Assembly (NCBI RefSeq): GCF_016583575.1
Contig: NZ_NRRG01000004.1
Coordinates: 1 to 64,000, forward strand
Origin: Thiocystis violacea
GTDB lineage: Bacteria; Pseudomonadota; Gammaproteobacteria; Chromatiales; Chromatiaceae
Direction of reading: 5' to 3'
DNA length: 64,000 bases
Under the pieces are notes generated by a model, which was not told where the DNA came from, made no database searches, and saw only the letters and a program-made list of their open reading frames with translations. A program made the translations under genes and the position numbers. Of this stretch, positions 44,851-54,974 are shown piece after piece (position 1 is the stretch's first letter; each line of letters starts with the position of its first letter).

Positions 44851-46329
44851 GTGATCGAGGCTAACGAGGAAGGAGGCCCGGCGAGGGTGCAAACGACCTG
44901 GTGGACGACCGCGATGGCCGAGGCGAGGCCGGAGGAGATGCCGATACTCGCTCACACGCGCCAAGAGCTGGCGGGTTTGCTGGCGGACGAGCGCGCGCCG
45001 CGGCGCTGGATTGGTCTGGCCGTGATGAGCGACCCTGCATTGGCGCTGCGCGTGCTTCAGCGCGCCAACGCGGTCAAGCATCGACATTTCAGGGTCGAGC
45101 TGTCCTCGCTGGAGGACGCGGCTCAGATGCTGGGTACCCAGACGCTCGCGCGAATGGCGGGCGAGGCCGACCTGGCCGAGGATGTGCTCCCGCCCGAGCG
45201 CCTGGCCGCGTACCGGCGGGGCTCCGGGCGGGCCTTGCTCGGCGCGCTCCTGGCGTTGGACTGGGCGGAGCTCGACCGCGATCGCTTCCCGACCGAGGTC
45301 AGTCTCGCGGCCCTGCTGAACAACCTGGGCGAGCTGTTCCTGCTCGCGCATGGCGACGCCCGGATCAAACGCTATCTGGAGTTGGTGGATAGCGCCCGGG
45401 TCTATCCGAACGAGGCCGAATATGTCGCGCTCGGGGAGAGCCTGGAGGATCTGGGTCTGGGCTTGGCGACCCAGTGGGGGCTGCCGGAAATGGTGCGCGA
45501 GTCGATGCGTACCCGCAATGCCCGCCACACCAGGACGCTGTGCGTGATGCTGGCGACCCAGGTGGCCAGTCATGCCTGCTCCGGCTGGCGCCATCCCAGC
45601 CAGCCCGCCGACCTCCGTCTGGCCGCCCGCCTGCTCGACCTGGATATCTCGACCCTGGTGGATCGCATCAATGGCGTGCTCGGGGAATTCAACCGCCGGG
45701 CACTCGACTATGGTTTGAGCCCCCTGGCGGCCCTGTCCGGCGAGACCGAGGGCGAGGATCTGGACGGATCCCGCCTGCCACGGTTCTGTCTGGCGCCACG
45801 ACAGGATGACTACCAGGTCGCGAGCCTGGCCCTCCAGTCGGAGCGGACGCTGGATCGCGAGGTCGTCATCAAGATCCTGCTGCGAGGACTGCACCGGGGG
45901 CTGGGGCTGAATCGCGTGGTGTTCGCGGCCTACGATCCAGAGGCCGGGGTCTTGACGGCCGAGCATCTGGTCGGGACGGATTTCGAGCCCGGCTTCAACC
46001 GTTTCCGCCTGGCACTGGATCAGAGCGGGCTCTTTGGCCGTCTGCGCGAGGCGCCCTTCGAACTCTGGCTCAATGACGAGAACCGCGCCGAACTCCTTGC
46101 GCGCGTCCCGAGTCCCGTCAAGGATCTGACGGGTGTCGATGGTTTTTTCGCCAGGTCGCTCTGGGTCGGCGGGCATCCGATCGGCCTGGTCTATGCCGAC
46201 CGGCGAGCCGCGAACTGCGCGCTGGACGCGCGCGGCTATCAGGGCTTTCTGCGACTGATCGCCGAGGCCGAAAGCGCTTTGGAAACACTCCGTCAGCCAG
46301 GGCGCGGGTCGACCGGAGATCGCCCCTAG
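44851..46329 (+). CDS. HDOD-domain signalling protein with C-terminal GAF-like region
   Basis: 492 residues, GTG start at 44851. An N-terminal HDOD domain spans about 25-240 (IGLAVMSDPALALRVLQRANAVKHRHFRVELSSLEDAAQMLG, VSLAALLNNLGELFLLAHG) and lacks the HD metal motif, so it is not a phosphodiesterase. The C-terminal half (about 310-470) has a GAF-like pattern (RVVFAAYDPEAGVLTAEHLVG, ARSLWVGGHPIGLVYADRR). HDOD proteins link regulators in stress and motility signalling. It is convergent with the next gene by 4 bp. Confidence 0.75.
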   Translation: MIEANEEGGPARVQTTWWTTAMAEARPEEMPILAHTRQELAGLLADERAPRRWIGLAVMSDPALALRVLQRANAVKHRHFRVELSSLEDAAQMLGTQTLARMAGEADLAEDVLPPERLAAYRRGSGRALLGALLALDWAELDRDRFPTEVSLAALLNNLGELFLLAHGDARIKRYLELVDSARVYPNEAEYVALGESLEDLGLGLATQWGLPEMVRESMRTRNARHTRTLCVMLATQVASHACSGWRHPSQPADLRLAARLLDLDISTLVDRINGVLGEFNRRALDYGLSPLAALSGETEGEDLDGSRLPRFCLAPRQDDYQVASLALQSERTLDREVVIKILLRGLHRGLGLNRVVFAAYDPEAGVLTAEHLVGTDFEPGFNRFRLALDQSGLFGRLREAPFELWLNDENRAELLARVPSPVKDLTGVDGFFARSLWVGGHPIGLVYADRRAANCALDARGYQGFLRLIAEAESALETLRQPGRGSTGDRP

Positions 46330-46601
46330 CGCTCGCCGCGGGCCTCGCGGCGGCGAATCGTCGTGAGCGCGTTGTCGACGGCGCGCATGACCTCCTGGTT
46401 CATCGCCTCCCGATCCGCGTCACCGAGATGGGACGAGAGGTCGACCGTGTGGCGCACGTATCTGGGCGGAAGCGCATTGAGCGTCAGGCAGGCGAGATCC
46501 TCGACGAAGTCGCCGTCGGCGGCTTCCTCGCTCTCGCCCAGGGTGTCCTGAATGCATTCCATGACGAGGCGTTCGTAGTAATTCTTGATATTCGAGGGCA
46601 T
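46326..46601 (-). CDS. ComFB-family protein
   Basis: 91 residues. YYERLVMECIQDTLGE, FVEDLACLTLNALPPRYVRHTVDL is the late competence ComFB family pattern, except that the Cys count is low. ComFB-type proteins have recently been linked with c-di-GMP binding, which fits the neighbouring genes. It is tail-to-tail with the HDOD gene (4-bp overlap). Confidence 0.75.
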   Translation of the reverse strand: MPSNIKNYYERLVMECIQDTLGESEEAADGDFVEDLACLTLNALPPRYVRHTVDLSSHLGDADREAMNQEVMRAVDNALTTIRRREARGER

Positions 46602-46736
46602 GGTTTAATCCGAGCGGCCGTTGTTTTCGCGTGATCTTAGCAGTAGAGCGCGATCCGGTGGCGAACGGCTTTTCCGGTGCCTCCGAAGCGGTTAGGATCG
46701 AGCCCGCTCATTTCTCGGCCAACGGCCAGGTGGATC

Positions 46737-47342
46737 ATGATCGTGGATGACTGGCGGGACGTGCTCGGCGAGGGGCTCGTCGTTCATCTGGAATTGCCGA
46801 TCGCGCCGAGCGACCGGATTCCCACCACCCATGAGGCCGCCGCGCGCCTGCTCGACGCGGTCGCCGTTCTCGAGGACGGATCCCAGGGATACGCCAAGGA
46901 AGAGCCGCCGTCCCCGGAGTTGCAGCGGCTTGAATCGAAGATTGATCTCCTGACGGATCTGGTCTCTTTTTTGCTTTCGGATAGAATCCCGCGACGCGCC
47001 TGGGTCTGGATCAGCGGCGAGGGTCTGGTGCTGCCGGCCTCGCTGACGCGACCTGGGGCCAACCGTATCGAACTCTATCCCAGTCAGTGGTTGGCGCGAC
47101 CCTTGGTGCTCGAACTGGGTGAGTGGGTCCACCGCGATGATCTGGCCGGGGCCATCTGGCGTTCGCCGGACCCCCTGTTCCGGGAGGCCCTGGGGCGTTG
47201 GGTGTTTCGCCTGCATCGGCGCGAAGTCGCGCGACGCCGGATGAGCGGGGAGGGGCCGCGCGGCGAGACCAAGGTTTCCGCCAGGCGAGCGGCGGATCCG
47301 TTCAGGGATTTCGATGGAAGAGAGGGGAAACCGCTCAGGTGA
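46737..47342 (+). CDS. PilZ-like (atypical) c-di-GMP receptor candidate
   Basis: 201 residues from ATG 46737. N-terminal half variable; [16 protein letters not shown] is a helix, followed by [42 protein letters not shown], the beta-rich pattern of the atypical PilZ family. The gene overlaps the sigma-54 activator by 4 bp (GTGA), as PilZ genes often do near fleQ. It may receive c-di-GMP and tune the flagellar activator. Confidence 0.6.
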   Translation: MIVDDWRDVLGEGLVVHLELPIAPSDRIPTTHEAAARLLDAVAVLEDGSQGYAKEEPPSPELQRLESKIDLLTDLVSFLLSDRIPRRAWVWISGEGLVLPASLTRPGANRIELYPSQWLARPLVLELGEWVHRDDLAGAIWRSPDPLFREALGRWVFRLHRREVARRRMSGEGPRGETKVSARRAADPFRDFDGREGKPLR

Positions 47343-48715
47343 CGAGAATCGGTCTCTACGGCGAGGCATCCGCGCGGCTCGCGACGCGACATATCCTGGA
47401 GTTCCTGGGGTGCGATGTGCGCGATCTGAGCGCCATCGACCAGGCGTCGACCGCGGAGGTGTCGCTGCTCTGGGTGTGCGATACGGCGGCCGGACTCGAC
47501 CGGACGCTCGCTCGACTAGCGTCGGACTGGCGGTTGCCGGTGGTGTGTCAAGCCCTTGACGGCGGTCCGATTCGCTCCGAGGGGCGCGCCTTCGTCGCCG
47601 CCTCGCCACTCTCGCCCGGTACGGTGATCCAGATCCTCCAGCGGCTCCAGTTCCTGGCGACCTCCGAGCCTCCGTTGGGCGTCGATCTGGTGGGGCGCCA
47701 CCCTGGAATGCTGGCGGTCAAGCGACTGATCGCCCAGGTCGCCAAGACCGACGCGACCGTCCTCATCCTGGGCGAGACGGGCTCCGGCAAGGAGGTGGTG
47801 GCGCGCGCGATCCATGACGCCTCCCATCGCTCCGACAAGCCGTTCGTCGCCGTGAACTGCGGCGCGATTCCGGCCGAGCTTCTGGAGAGCGAGCTGTTCG
47901 GCCATGAAAAAGGCGCCTTCACGGGCGCCTTCACCGCGCGGGCGGGGCGCTTCGAGCTGGCCGGCGACGGTGTGCTCTTTCTCGACGAGATCGGCGACAT
48001 GCCGCTGCCGATGCAGGTCAAGCTGCTGCGCGTACTCCAGGAGCGGACCTTCGAGCGCGTCGGCTCCAACAAGCCGATCCAGGCCAATGCCCGCATCATC
48101 TCGGCCACTCACCGCAATCTGGAAGAGGCGGTCGTGGCCGGCAACTTCCGGCAGGATCTTTTCTTCCGTCTGAACGTCTTTCCGATCGAACTGCCGTCGC
48201 TGCGCGAGCGCCAGAGCGATATTCCCCTGCTGGTCGCGACCCTGGAGGAGCGCCTGCGCGAGCAGGGCGGTCAGCCGGCCTGGCTGACGCCGGCGGTGCT
48301 GGAACACCTGGAGCGACAACCCTGGCCGGGCAACATCCGCGAGCTGGCGAATCTGCTCGAACAGCTTTCCATCATGTATCCGGAGCAGTTGGTCGATCTG
48401 GCGCAGTTGCCGACACGCTTTCGGCCGACCGACCTAGAGCCGTTTCCGATGCTCGGTGAGCGCGCGCCGGCGGGGCGGGTGGCCTGCAGGCCCGGCCAAA
48501 TCCCTGGCGCCGATCTTCTGCCGCCCGAGGGTGTCGAGATGCGTGAATATCTCAATGATCTGGAGCGTCGGATGATCCTGGCCGCGCTCGAACAGAATGA
48601 TCATGTCGTGGCCAGGGCCGCGCGGCGGCTTGGGATGCGGCGCACGACGCTGGTCGAGCGCATGCGCAAGTTCGGTCTGGAGCGCGACGCCAGGGACGAG
48701 GCGTCGAGCCTTTGA
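47339..48715 (+). CDS. fleQ: FleQ/FlrA-type sigma-54-dependent activator
   Basis: 458 residues from GTG 47339, overlapping the upstream gene. The N-terminal FleQ/degenerate receiver domain spans about 1-105. AAA+ domain with Walker A GETGSGKE (145-152), the sigma-54 contact loop GAFTGA (192-197) and Walker B LFLDEIGD (213-220); a Fis-type HTH at the end ([24 protein letters not shown]). It would open RpoN promoters such as that before fliE. FleQ in Pseudomonas also binds c-di-GMP; the residues for this cannot be judged here. Confidence 0.85.
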   Translation: MTRIGLYGEASARLATRHILEFLGCDVRDLSAIDQASTAEVSLLWVCDTAAGLDRTLARLASDWRLPVVCQALDGGPIRSEGRAFVAASPLSPGTVIQILQRLQFLATSEPPLGVDLVGRHPGMLAVKRLIAQVAKTDATVLILGETGSGKEVVARAIHDASHRSDKPFVAVNCGAIPAELLESELFGHEKGAFTGAFTARAGRFELAGDGVLFLDEIGDMPLPMQVKLLRVLQERTFERVGSNKPIQANARIISATHRNLEEAVVAGNFRQDLFFRLNVFPIELPSLRERQSDIPLLVATLEERLREQGGQPAWLTPAVLEHLERQPWPGNIRELANLLEQLSIMYPEQLVDLAQLPTRFRPTDLEPFPMLGERAPAGRVACRPGQIPGADLLPPEGVEMREYLNDLERRMILAALEQNDHVVARAARRLGMRRTTLVERMRKFGLERDARDEASSL

Positions 48716-49123
48716 CGTCGCTCGCCTCGCGGGGCGAGGCGGATGAATGAACCCTTGTCGTGGTCGGTCGGCGTCAATAAACCGTCGTTTCCGGAGTCGC
48801 CCCGGCCGACCCCGGACCATCGTCCTGGTCGATCCGGAGCCTTTGGCGCTCCCTGGTCCGGTGGATGGCCGCGCCCGCCCACCTTCGAGACGTCAAGTCG
48901 AGGCGCCGTGACAGGGGCCTCGCCGGTCGTGCCCTGGCGCTTGGCGCCTCCTCCCTCCGTGATGCCTTTCACAACTCGCCAATTCCGATTCCGTCGACGG
49001 CACCGAATTTGCTGGATTGAGGCATCATTATGAACGCCGCCCTTCCAATGGGCGACCCGGGCCGGGGTCGCGGGAGGACGGGCCTCGAACCCCGCGAGGC
49101 ACGAGCCAGGAGATCCGGTAGAC
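48716..49123. other. fleQ-fliE intergenic region
   Basis: 408 bases without a gene. A 7-bp hairpin (CGCCTCG-CGGGG-CGAGGCG, 48724-48742) follows the fleQ stop without a T-run. The fliE promoter lies at 48998-49012. Confidence 0.5.
48998..49012 (+). promoter_or_regulatory. Sigma-54 (-24/-12) promoter of the fli operon
   Basis: CGGCAC-N5-TTGC: GG at 48999-49000 and GC at 49011-49012 have the required 10-base interval. It lies about 110 bp before fliE, directly after a FleQ-type activator gene. Confidence 0.8.
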
Positions 49124-49462
49124 ATGAGCGACATGCAGATCCAGAGCGTGCTGCATCAGATGCGAGCCCTCGCCCAGTCGGGTCGCGTCGAGGGCACGGG
49201 TCCGGTCGCCGCTGTCCAGGAGGCTCGCGGCGCGAGCGGTCAGGATTTCGCTTCCAAGCTGCGCGAGGCGGTGCGTGACGTCAACGAAGTTCAACAGGAT
49301 TCGACGACCAAGCAGACGCGGTTCGAATTGGGTGACGCCAACACCAGTCTGCCGCAGGTCATGGTGGCCATGAACAAGGCGAGCATCGCCTTCGAGGCGA
49401 CCAACCAGGTGCGCAATCGGCTGCTGTCGGCGTACCAGGAAGTCATGAGCATGCAGGTCTAG
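49124..49462 (+). CDS. fliE: Flagellar hook-basal body protein FliE
   Basis: 112 residues, ATG 49124. FliE-type pattern at the end: VNEVQQDSTTKQTRFELGDANTSLPQVMVAMNKASIAFEATNQVRNRLLSAYQEVMSMQV. It joins the MS ring and rod. First gene of the operon from the sigma-54 promoter. Confidence 0.95.
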   Translation: MSDMQIQSVLHQMRALAQSGRVEGTGPVAAVQEARGASGQDFASKLREAVRDVNEVQQDSTTKQTRFELGDANTSLPQVMVAMNKASIAFEATNQVRNRLLSAYQEVMSMQV

Positions 49463-49498
49463 GTCGCCGGATAAACGGGTCATCGGAGCGAAATACCC

Positions 49499-51175
49499 AT
49501 GGCGTCTTCTCTTACCGCCACGCTGTCCACCGGCATGCGGACCTTCACGGAAATGCCGGTCGGGCGTCAACTCGCCCTGATCGGCATGATCGCGGGCGGA
49601 TTGGTGGCGGCGGCGGCCATTATCTTTTGGGCGCTCAAGCCAACCTACGCGCCGCTCTTCGCTCAGGTCGACAGTGCCGAGGCCGCCGAGATGATGCAGG
49701 CTCTCGACCAGTTGGCCGTGCCCTACAAGATCGACAACATCAGTGGCCGGATCGAGATCCCGCAGCAGATGATCGCGGAGACCCGTCTGCTGCTCGCCGG
49801 TCAGGGCCTGCCCAAGTCGGCCGATATCGGCTTCGAGCTGCTCCAGCAGGATGCCGGTTTCGGGACCAGCCGTCTGATGGAGGGCGCTCGGTTTCAGCGC
49901 GCGCTCGAGGGCGAGCTTGGGCGTTCGATCGCGGCCCTGGATCCGGTCGAGCGGGCGCGGGTGCATATCGCCAAGGCCGAACGCTCGGTGTTCGTGCGCG
50001 AGCGGACCCCGCCGACCGCTTCGGTCGTGGTCCATCTCAAGGGCAATCGGAGTCTGACGGACAAGCAGGTCGGCGCGATCGTGCATCTGGTGTCCTCCAG
50101 CGTGCCCGAGTTGACGCCCGATCATGTTACCGTCGTCGATCAGTCGGGCCGTCTCCTGACCAGCGACGGCGAGGACAAGACCGACCGGCTCAGCCTGGAT
50201 CATCTCGACTACGCCCACCGAGTCGAGTCCAGGTACGTGGATCGCGTGCAAGCTCTGCTGACGCCCATCGTGGGTCGCGATCGGATGCGTGTCCAGGTCG
50301 CCGCGGATCTCGATTTCTCGCGCGTCGAGCGGACCCAGGAGACCTTCGACCCGGATCGCACCGCGATTCGCTCCGAGCAGACCAACGAGGAAGAGCGCAT
50401 CGGCGCCGATCCAGCGGCGGGCGGCATCCCCGGCGCCCTGACCAATCAGCCGCCGGCGGGTGGGGCGGTCGGCGCACCGCCGCCGGCGGCGGCGGGAACC
50501 GCCACCGTTCCGAGTAGCCGAAGTCAACAGGCGACCCGCAACTACGAGGTCGATCGAACCATCGCCCACACCCAGGAGACGCCCGGTGGCGTGCGTCGCC
50601 TGACCGCGGCGGTCGTCGTCGACTATCAGGATCAGGTCAACGACGCGGGCGAGCCGGTGCGTGTCCCGCGCTCCGAGGCGGAAATGGAGACCATTCGGGA
50701 ACTGGTGCGCGAGGCGATCGGTTTCAGCGAGACGCGCGGAGATTCACTGAGGGTCAGCTCGGCCTCCTTCGTCCCGGATGTCTTGACCGATGAAGACATT
50801 CCCATCTGGACCCAGCCCTGGTTCCTGGATCTGGTGAAGGTGGTGGGTGGCTTCCTGATGGCGCTCATCGTCCTGCTGGTCGTCGTCAAGCCCGCCCTGG
50901 CGCAGCTCGCGCCCAAGCCGGAAATACCCGAGGAGCCGGCGGCGCTGGAGGATGGCGAGGAACGTCCGGCCTTGACAGATGAGTCCGGGTCCGACGGGGA
51001 AGGAGAGGATCTGGTGGCCCTGAGTCACCAGCCCTCGGCGATGGCCTCGCTGATGGGACCCAAGGGACCAGATCAGCAGCAGCTTGACCTGGACGCGGTG
51101 CGCGAGATGGTCAGGGAGGATCCGAAACGGGTCGCGCAAGTCATGAAGTCATGGTTGGCGGAAGATGGCAACTGA
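49499..51175 (+). CDS. fliF: Flagellar M-ring protein FliF
   Basis: 558 residues. Membrane segments at about 24-46 (ALIGMIAGGLVAAAAIIFWAL) and 441-463 (LVKVVGGFLMALIVLLVVV) bracket the ring-building motifs of the YscJ/FliF type. The C-terminal tail binds FliG. It builds the MS ring, base of the rotor and export gate. A pre-TM linker rich in Ala/Gly/Pro lies at about 300-340. It overlaps fliG by 11 bp. Confidence 0.96.
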   Translation: MASSLTATLSTGMRTFTEMPVGRQLALIGMIAGGLVAAAAIIFWALKPTYAPLFAQVDSAEAAEMMQALDQLAVPYKIDNISGRIEIPQQMIAETRLLLAGQGLPKSADIGFELLQQDAGFGTSRLMEGARFQRALEGELGRSIAALDPVERARVHIAKAERSVFVRERTPPTASVVVHLKGNRSLTDKQVGAIVHLVSSSVPELTPDHVTVVDQSGRLLTSDGEDKTDRLSLDHLDYAHRVESRYVDRVQALLTPIVGRDRMRVQVAADLDFSRVERTQETFDPDRTAIRSEQTNEEERIGADPAAGGIPGALTNQPPAGGAVGAPPPAAAGTATVPSSRSQQATRNYEVDRTIAHTQETPGGVRRLTAAVVVDYQDQVNDAGEPVRVPRSEAEMETIRELVREAIGFSETRGDSLRVSSASFVPDVLTDEDIPIWTQPWFLDLVKVVGGFLMALIVLLVVVKPALAQLAPKPEIPEEPAALEDGEERPALTDESGSDGEGEDLVALSHQPSAMASLMGPKGPDQQQLDLDAVREMVREDPKRVAQVMKSWLAEDGN

Positions 51176-52175
51176 AACCAAGAAATTCACCGGTTCCGAA
51201 CGCGCGGCCATCTTCATGATGTGCCTCGGCGAGGAGGCCGCCGCCGAGATTCTCCGGCATATGGGACCCAAGGAGGTCCAGAAGATCGGTGGCGCCATGG
51301 CCTCGCTCGAGCGGGTGTCGCGCAGCGATATCGATCAGGTGCTGCTGGAGTTCTCCGAGGTGGTCCAGGACCAGACCTCGCTCGGTATCGGCGCCGACGA
51401 CTATGTCCGCAATGTCCTGCGCTCGGCGCTCGGAGACGAGAAGGCCGCGGGGCTCATCGACCGCATCCTGCTCGGGCGCAACTCCAAGGGGCTGGAGGCG
51501 CTCAAGTGGCTCGATCCTCGGGCGATCGCCGAGATGATCCGCCACGAGCATCCGCAGATCGTGGCCATCGTGCTTTCCCATCTGGATCCCGATCAGTCGG
51601 CCGAGACCCTGTCGCATCTGCCGGATCGGATGCAATCGGACCTCATCCTGCGCATCGCGACCCTGGATGGCGTGCAGCCGGCCGCCCTGCAGGAACTCGA
51701 CGAGATCCTGGAGCGTCAGTTGTCCGGCAAGAATACCGCCAAGTCCTCGATGATCGGCGGCGTTCAGACCGCCGCCAGCATCCTCAATTACATGGAGTCC
51801 GCCCGCGAGTCGTCGATCATGGATGGCGTCAGCCAGGTCGACGAGGATCTCGGCGTGCGGATCCAGGAATTGATGTTCGTCTTCGGCAATCTGGTGGATG
51901 TCGACGATCGCGGGATTCAGACGCTCATGCGCGAGATCACGACCGAATCGCTGGTCCTGGCCCTGAAGGGCGCCGAGGATGAGCTGAAGGATAAGATCTT
52001 CAGGAACATGTCCAAGCGCGCCGCCGAGATGCTGAGGGACGATCTGGAGACCAAGGGGCCGGTGCGCATCAGCGACGTCGAGGCTGCTCAGAAGGAAATC
52101 CTCGCCGTGGCGCGGCGCCTGGCCGACAGTGGTGAGATCGTCCTCGGCGGCAAGGGCGGAGAGGCGATGCTGTGA
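51165..52175 (+). CDS. fliG: Flagellar motor switch protein FliG
   Basis: 336 residues, standard length. N-terminal domain (about 8-110) binds FliF; middle domain EHPQIVAIVLSHLDPDQSAETLSHLP; C-terminal domain with the charged torque helix (ITTESLVLALKGAEDELKDKIFRNMSKRAAEMLRDDLE). Overlaps fliF by 11 bp and fliH by 4 bp. Confidence 0.96.
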   Translation: MATETKKFTGSERAAIFMMCLGEEAAAEILRHMGPKEVQKIGGAMASLERVSRSDIDQVLLEFSEVVQDQTSLGIGADDYVRNVLRSALGDEKAAGLIDRILLGRNSKGLEALKWLDPRAIAEMIRHEHPQIVAIVLSHLDPDQSAETLSHLPDRMQSDLILRIATLDGVQPAALQELDEILERQLSGKNTAKSSMIGGVQTAASILNYMESARESSIMDGVSQVDEDLGVRIQELMFVFGNLVDVDDRGIQTLMREITTESLVLALKGAEDELKDKIFRNMSKRAAEMLRDDLETKGPVRISDVEAAQKEILAVARRLADSGEIVLGGKGGEAML

Positions 52176-53113
52176 CTTCCTTCGACGCCATGCCGTTCGC
52201 GCTCGGTGGATCGGAAATCCAGCGTTGGATGCCGCCCGATGTGGCCCTGGATTCCGCGACTCCGCCCCAACCCGAGGGCGGCACGCTATCGCCCGAGGAG
52301 TTGGCGGCCATCACGGAAACCGCCCGGCAGACGGGCGCCGAGGCCGGATTTCGGGCGGGCTATCAAACGGGCTACCAGGAGGGGCTGGAACTGGCGGCCA
52401 GGGAGGCGGCGGCCGAACGGCAGGAACGCGAGCGACGTGAGCAGGAATGGCGCGCGCACGAGGAAAGCACACTGCGCGCGACGGTCGGATCGCTCGTGGG
52501 GATCGCCCGTGAATTCGCCGATCCTCTGGCGAATTCCGCGGATGCCCTGGAGCCCGAACTGCTGGCGCTGGTGTCGGCCCTGGCCCGGCGCGTGGTGCTG
52601 GCCGAGCTGGCCACCCGTCCGGAGTTGATCGAGCAGGTGCTCCAGTCGGCGCTTGGGCAGCTTCCCTCCCGCAATCATGGAGTGCGTGTCGAGGTTCATC
52701 CGGACGACCAGCGGATTCTGGAAATCTATGCCAGCGCGCATGGCGAGACGGTCACCTGGATCGCGAATCCGGATCTGGAGCCGGGCGGCTGCATCCTCGT
52801 CAGTGGCCCAAGCCGTATCGATGCGAGCCTGGAGGTCAGACTGCGCCAGGGCATCGAGGCCATCTGGGGCGAACTGACGCGACCCGAGCCCGAGCCCGAA
52901 CCCGAACTTAGTCCAGTGCTTGTCGAGACTTCGCCCGTCTTCGAGCCGCGAGCCGAGGTGGATCAGGAAGATCAGGATCAGGATGGGGATGAGCCATCCG
53001 GGTTGATCGAGTCGCCGACGGAGGTGTCCGTGCCGAGCGAGGAGGAGGCGGCCGAGTCCCTGGCGAGCCACCGGGAGATCCCAACGACGAGTCCAGTGGA
53101 GCCCGGTTCATGA
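52172..53113 (+). CDS. fliH: Flagellar export regulator FliH
   Basis: 313 residues. The central domain has the repeat-like GxxxG region ([26 protein letters not shown]) and the C-terminal SctL-type domain ([23 protein letters not shown]). About 70 acidic residues (about 235-313, [19 protein letters not shown]) extend beyond the usual end. It binds FliI and holds it at the export gate. Overlaps both neighbours by 4 bp. Confidence 0.92.
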   Translation: MTSFDAMPFALGGSEIQRWMPPDVALDSATPPQPEGGTLSPEELAAITETARQTGAEAGFRAGYQTGYQEGLELAAREAAAERQERERREQEWRAHEESTLRATVGSLVGIAREFADPLANSADALEPELLALVSALARRVVLAELATRPELIEQVLQSALGQLPSRNHGVRVEVHPDDQRILEIYASAHGETVTWIANPDLEPGGCILVSGPSRIDASLEVRLRQGIEAIWGELTRPEPEPEPELSPVLVETSPVFEPRAEVDQEDQDQDGDEPSGLIESPTEVSVPSEEEAAESLASHREIPTTSPVEPGS

Positions 53114-54504
53114 GCGACCTCATCGAGGATCTGAAGCATCAGGGTTCCCAGCAGCTCGTCACGGGTCTGCGCGATCGGCTGGCACGCTCGCGCCAGCGGA
53201 TCGATGAGACGCTCCCGCCCCAGCCCGAGGGCCGGCTCTCGCGCATGGTCGGCATGACGCTGGAGGCCGAGGGGATCCGGCTGCCGGTCGGTGGCCGCGC
53301 GCTCATCCATACCGCCAACGGCAAGCGTTTGGGCGCCGAGGTGGTCGGCTTCCAGGGCGAGCGAACCTTTCTCATGCCCGAGGGTCGGCTGGAGGGCCTG
53401 ATTCCAGGTGCGCGGATCGAGCCGCTGGAGCAGAGTCGACGCATTCCGGTCGGTCCCGAGCTGCTGGGGCGTGTCATCGACGCGCTCGGCAAGCCGCTCG
53501 ATGACGGCGGTCCGATCCGCACCCAGGAGATGGTCCCGATCGAGGGACGCCCGATCAATCCACTGACGCGCACCCCGGTGGTCGAGCCGCTCGACGTGGG
53601 CATTCGCGCGCTCAACGGGTTGCTGTCGGTCGGACGGGGTCAACGTATCGGTCTGTTCGCCGGCAGCGGCGTGGGCAAGAGCGTACTGCTCGGCATGATG
53701 ACCCGCCATACCGAGGCGGACGTGATCATCGTGGGTCTGATCGGCGAACGCGGACGCGAGGTGAATGAATTCATCCACGACATCCTCGACGTCGAGTCGC
53801 GCCGACGCACCGTGGTGGTGGCGGTTCCGGCCGATCAATCACCCCTGCTGCGTCAGCACGGCGCCTGGGTCGCGACCACCGTGGCCGAGTATTTCCGTGA
53901 TCGCGGACTCAATGTCCTGCTGCTGATGGATTCGCTGACCCGTTTCGCCCAGGGCGCGCGCGAGATCGCCATGGCGATCGGCGAGCCGCCGGCGACCAAG
54001 GGTTACTCGGCCTCGGTGTTCGCGCGACTTCCGCAACTGGTGGAACGTGCCGGTAATGGCGATAAGGGTGGCGGTTCCATCACGGCCTTCTACACCGTGC
54101 TCGCCGAGGGCGACGATCAGAACGATCCCATCGTCGATTCGGCCCGTGCCATCCTCGACGGCCATGTGGTGCTCTCGCGCGAGATCGCCGAGACCGGCCG
54201 CTATCCCGCGATCGATGTCGGGGCCTCGGTCTCGCGCGTCATGAGCGCGGTAGTGACGCCGGAGCATCAGAAGGCCGCTTATCGCTTTCGCAATCTGATG
54301 TCGACCTACGCGCGCAACCGCGACCTGATCGCGGTCGGCGCCTATCGCAAGGGTTCGGATCCCCAGTTGGACGAGGCTGTGGCCATCAACCCGCGTCTGG
54401 AAGCCTATCTGGGCCAGGACCGGCGCGAGGCCGCCAGTTTCGAATCCTCGCGCGATCAATTGTTCAACCTGCTGAATCTTCAGCCAGGCCACGGGAGAGG
54501 CTAG
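53110..54504 (+). CDS. fliI: Flagellum-specific ATPase FliI
   Basis: 464 residues. F1-ATPase beta-like, Walker A GSGVGKSV at 185-192, Walker [11 protein letters not shown] at about 279-288 and the catalytic [10 protein letters not shown] loop. It powers unfolding of flagellar cargo at the export gate, with FliH and FliJ. Confidence 0.97.
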   Translation: MSDLIEDLKHQGSQQLVTGLRDRLARSRQRIDETLPPQPEGRLSRMVGMTLEAEGIRLPVGGRALIHTANGKRLGAEVVGFQGERTFLMPEGRLEGLIPGARIEPLEQSRRIPVGPELLGRVIDALGKPLDDGGPIRTQEMVPIEGRPINPLTRTPVVEPLDVGIRALNGLLSVGRGQRIGLFAGSGVGKSVLLGMMTRHTEADVIIVGLIGERGREVNEFIHDILDVESRRRTVVVAVPADQSPLLRQHGAWVATTVAEYFRDRGLNVLLLMDSLTRFAQGAREIAMAIGEPPATKGYSASVFARLPQLVERAGNGDKGGGSITAFYTVLAEGDDQNDPIVDSARAILDGHVVLSREIAETGRYPAIDVGASVSRVMSAVVTPEHQKAAYRFRNLMSTYARNRDLIAVGAYRKGSDPQLDEAVAINPRLEAYLGQDRREAASFESSRDQLFNLLNLQPGHGRG

Positions 54505-54509
54505 GGGTC

Positions 54510-54974
54510 ATGAGCGTGAAACGTTTCCAGCGGTTGCTGTTGCTGCGTGAGGCCCAGGAGAACGAGGCCGCCGTGGTGCTGGGTGGGCGGCTGGCCGAGC
54601 TCAACCGGGCCGAGCAGCAGCGCGAACAGCTCACGGAGTATCAGGGGGTCTATCTCAATGCCCTGGTCCCGAACGACGCCCGTTTGATGAAGCAGCTCTC
54701 ACTGATGCATCAGCAATTGCGCGAGGCCCTGCAACAGCAGGAACTGCGGGTCGCGGCAGCCCAGAGTCAGGTCGATCAGGCACGCGAGATCTGGATGGAG
54801 CGCCACCAGGCCAGTCTCTCGCTGGGTAAGCTGATCGAGCGGCGACGGCGGCTCGATGCCGTCGTGGACAATCGCCGGCAACAGCGCGAACAGGATATGT
54901 GGGCCACCCGCAAGGCCTTTCAGCGCGACCAGGACGCCGGTTTTTCGTCGGCCGACGAGGGAGGATCGAGATGA
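54510..54974 (+). CDS. fliJ: Flagellar export chaperone FliJ
   Basis: 154 residues, almost entirely helical coiled coil (LLLREAQENEAAVVLGGRLAELNRAEQQREQLTEYQ). The two-helix antiparallel layout and place between fliI and fliK fit FliJ, the gamma-like stalk of the FliI ring. Confidence 0.9.
   Translation: MSVKRFQRLLLLREAQENEAAVVLGGRLAELNRAEQQREQLTEYQGVYLNALVPNDARLMKQLSLMHQQLREALQQQELRVAAAQSQVDQAREIWMERHQASLSLGKLIERRRRLDAVVDNRRQQREQDMWATRKAFQRDQDAGFSSADEGGSR

Noticed and set aside
48724-48742. Intrinsic terminator after fleQ
   Set aside because: The 7-bp hairpin has no T-run after it.
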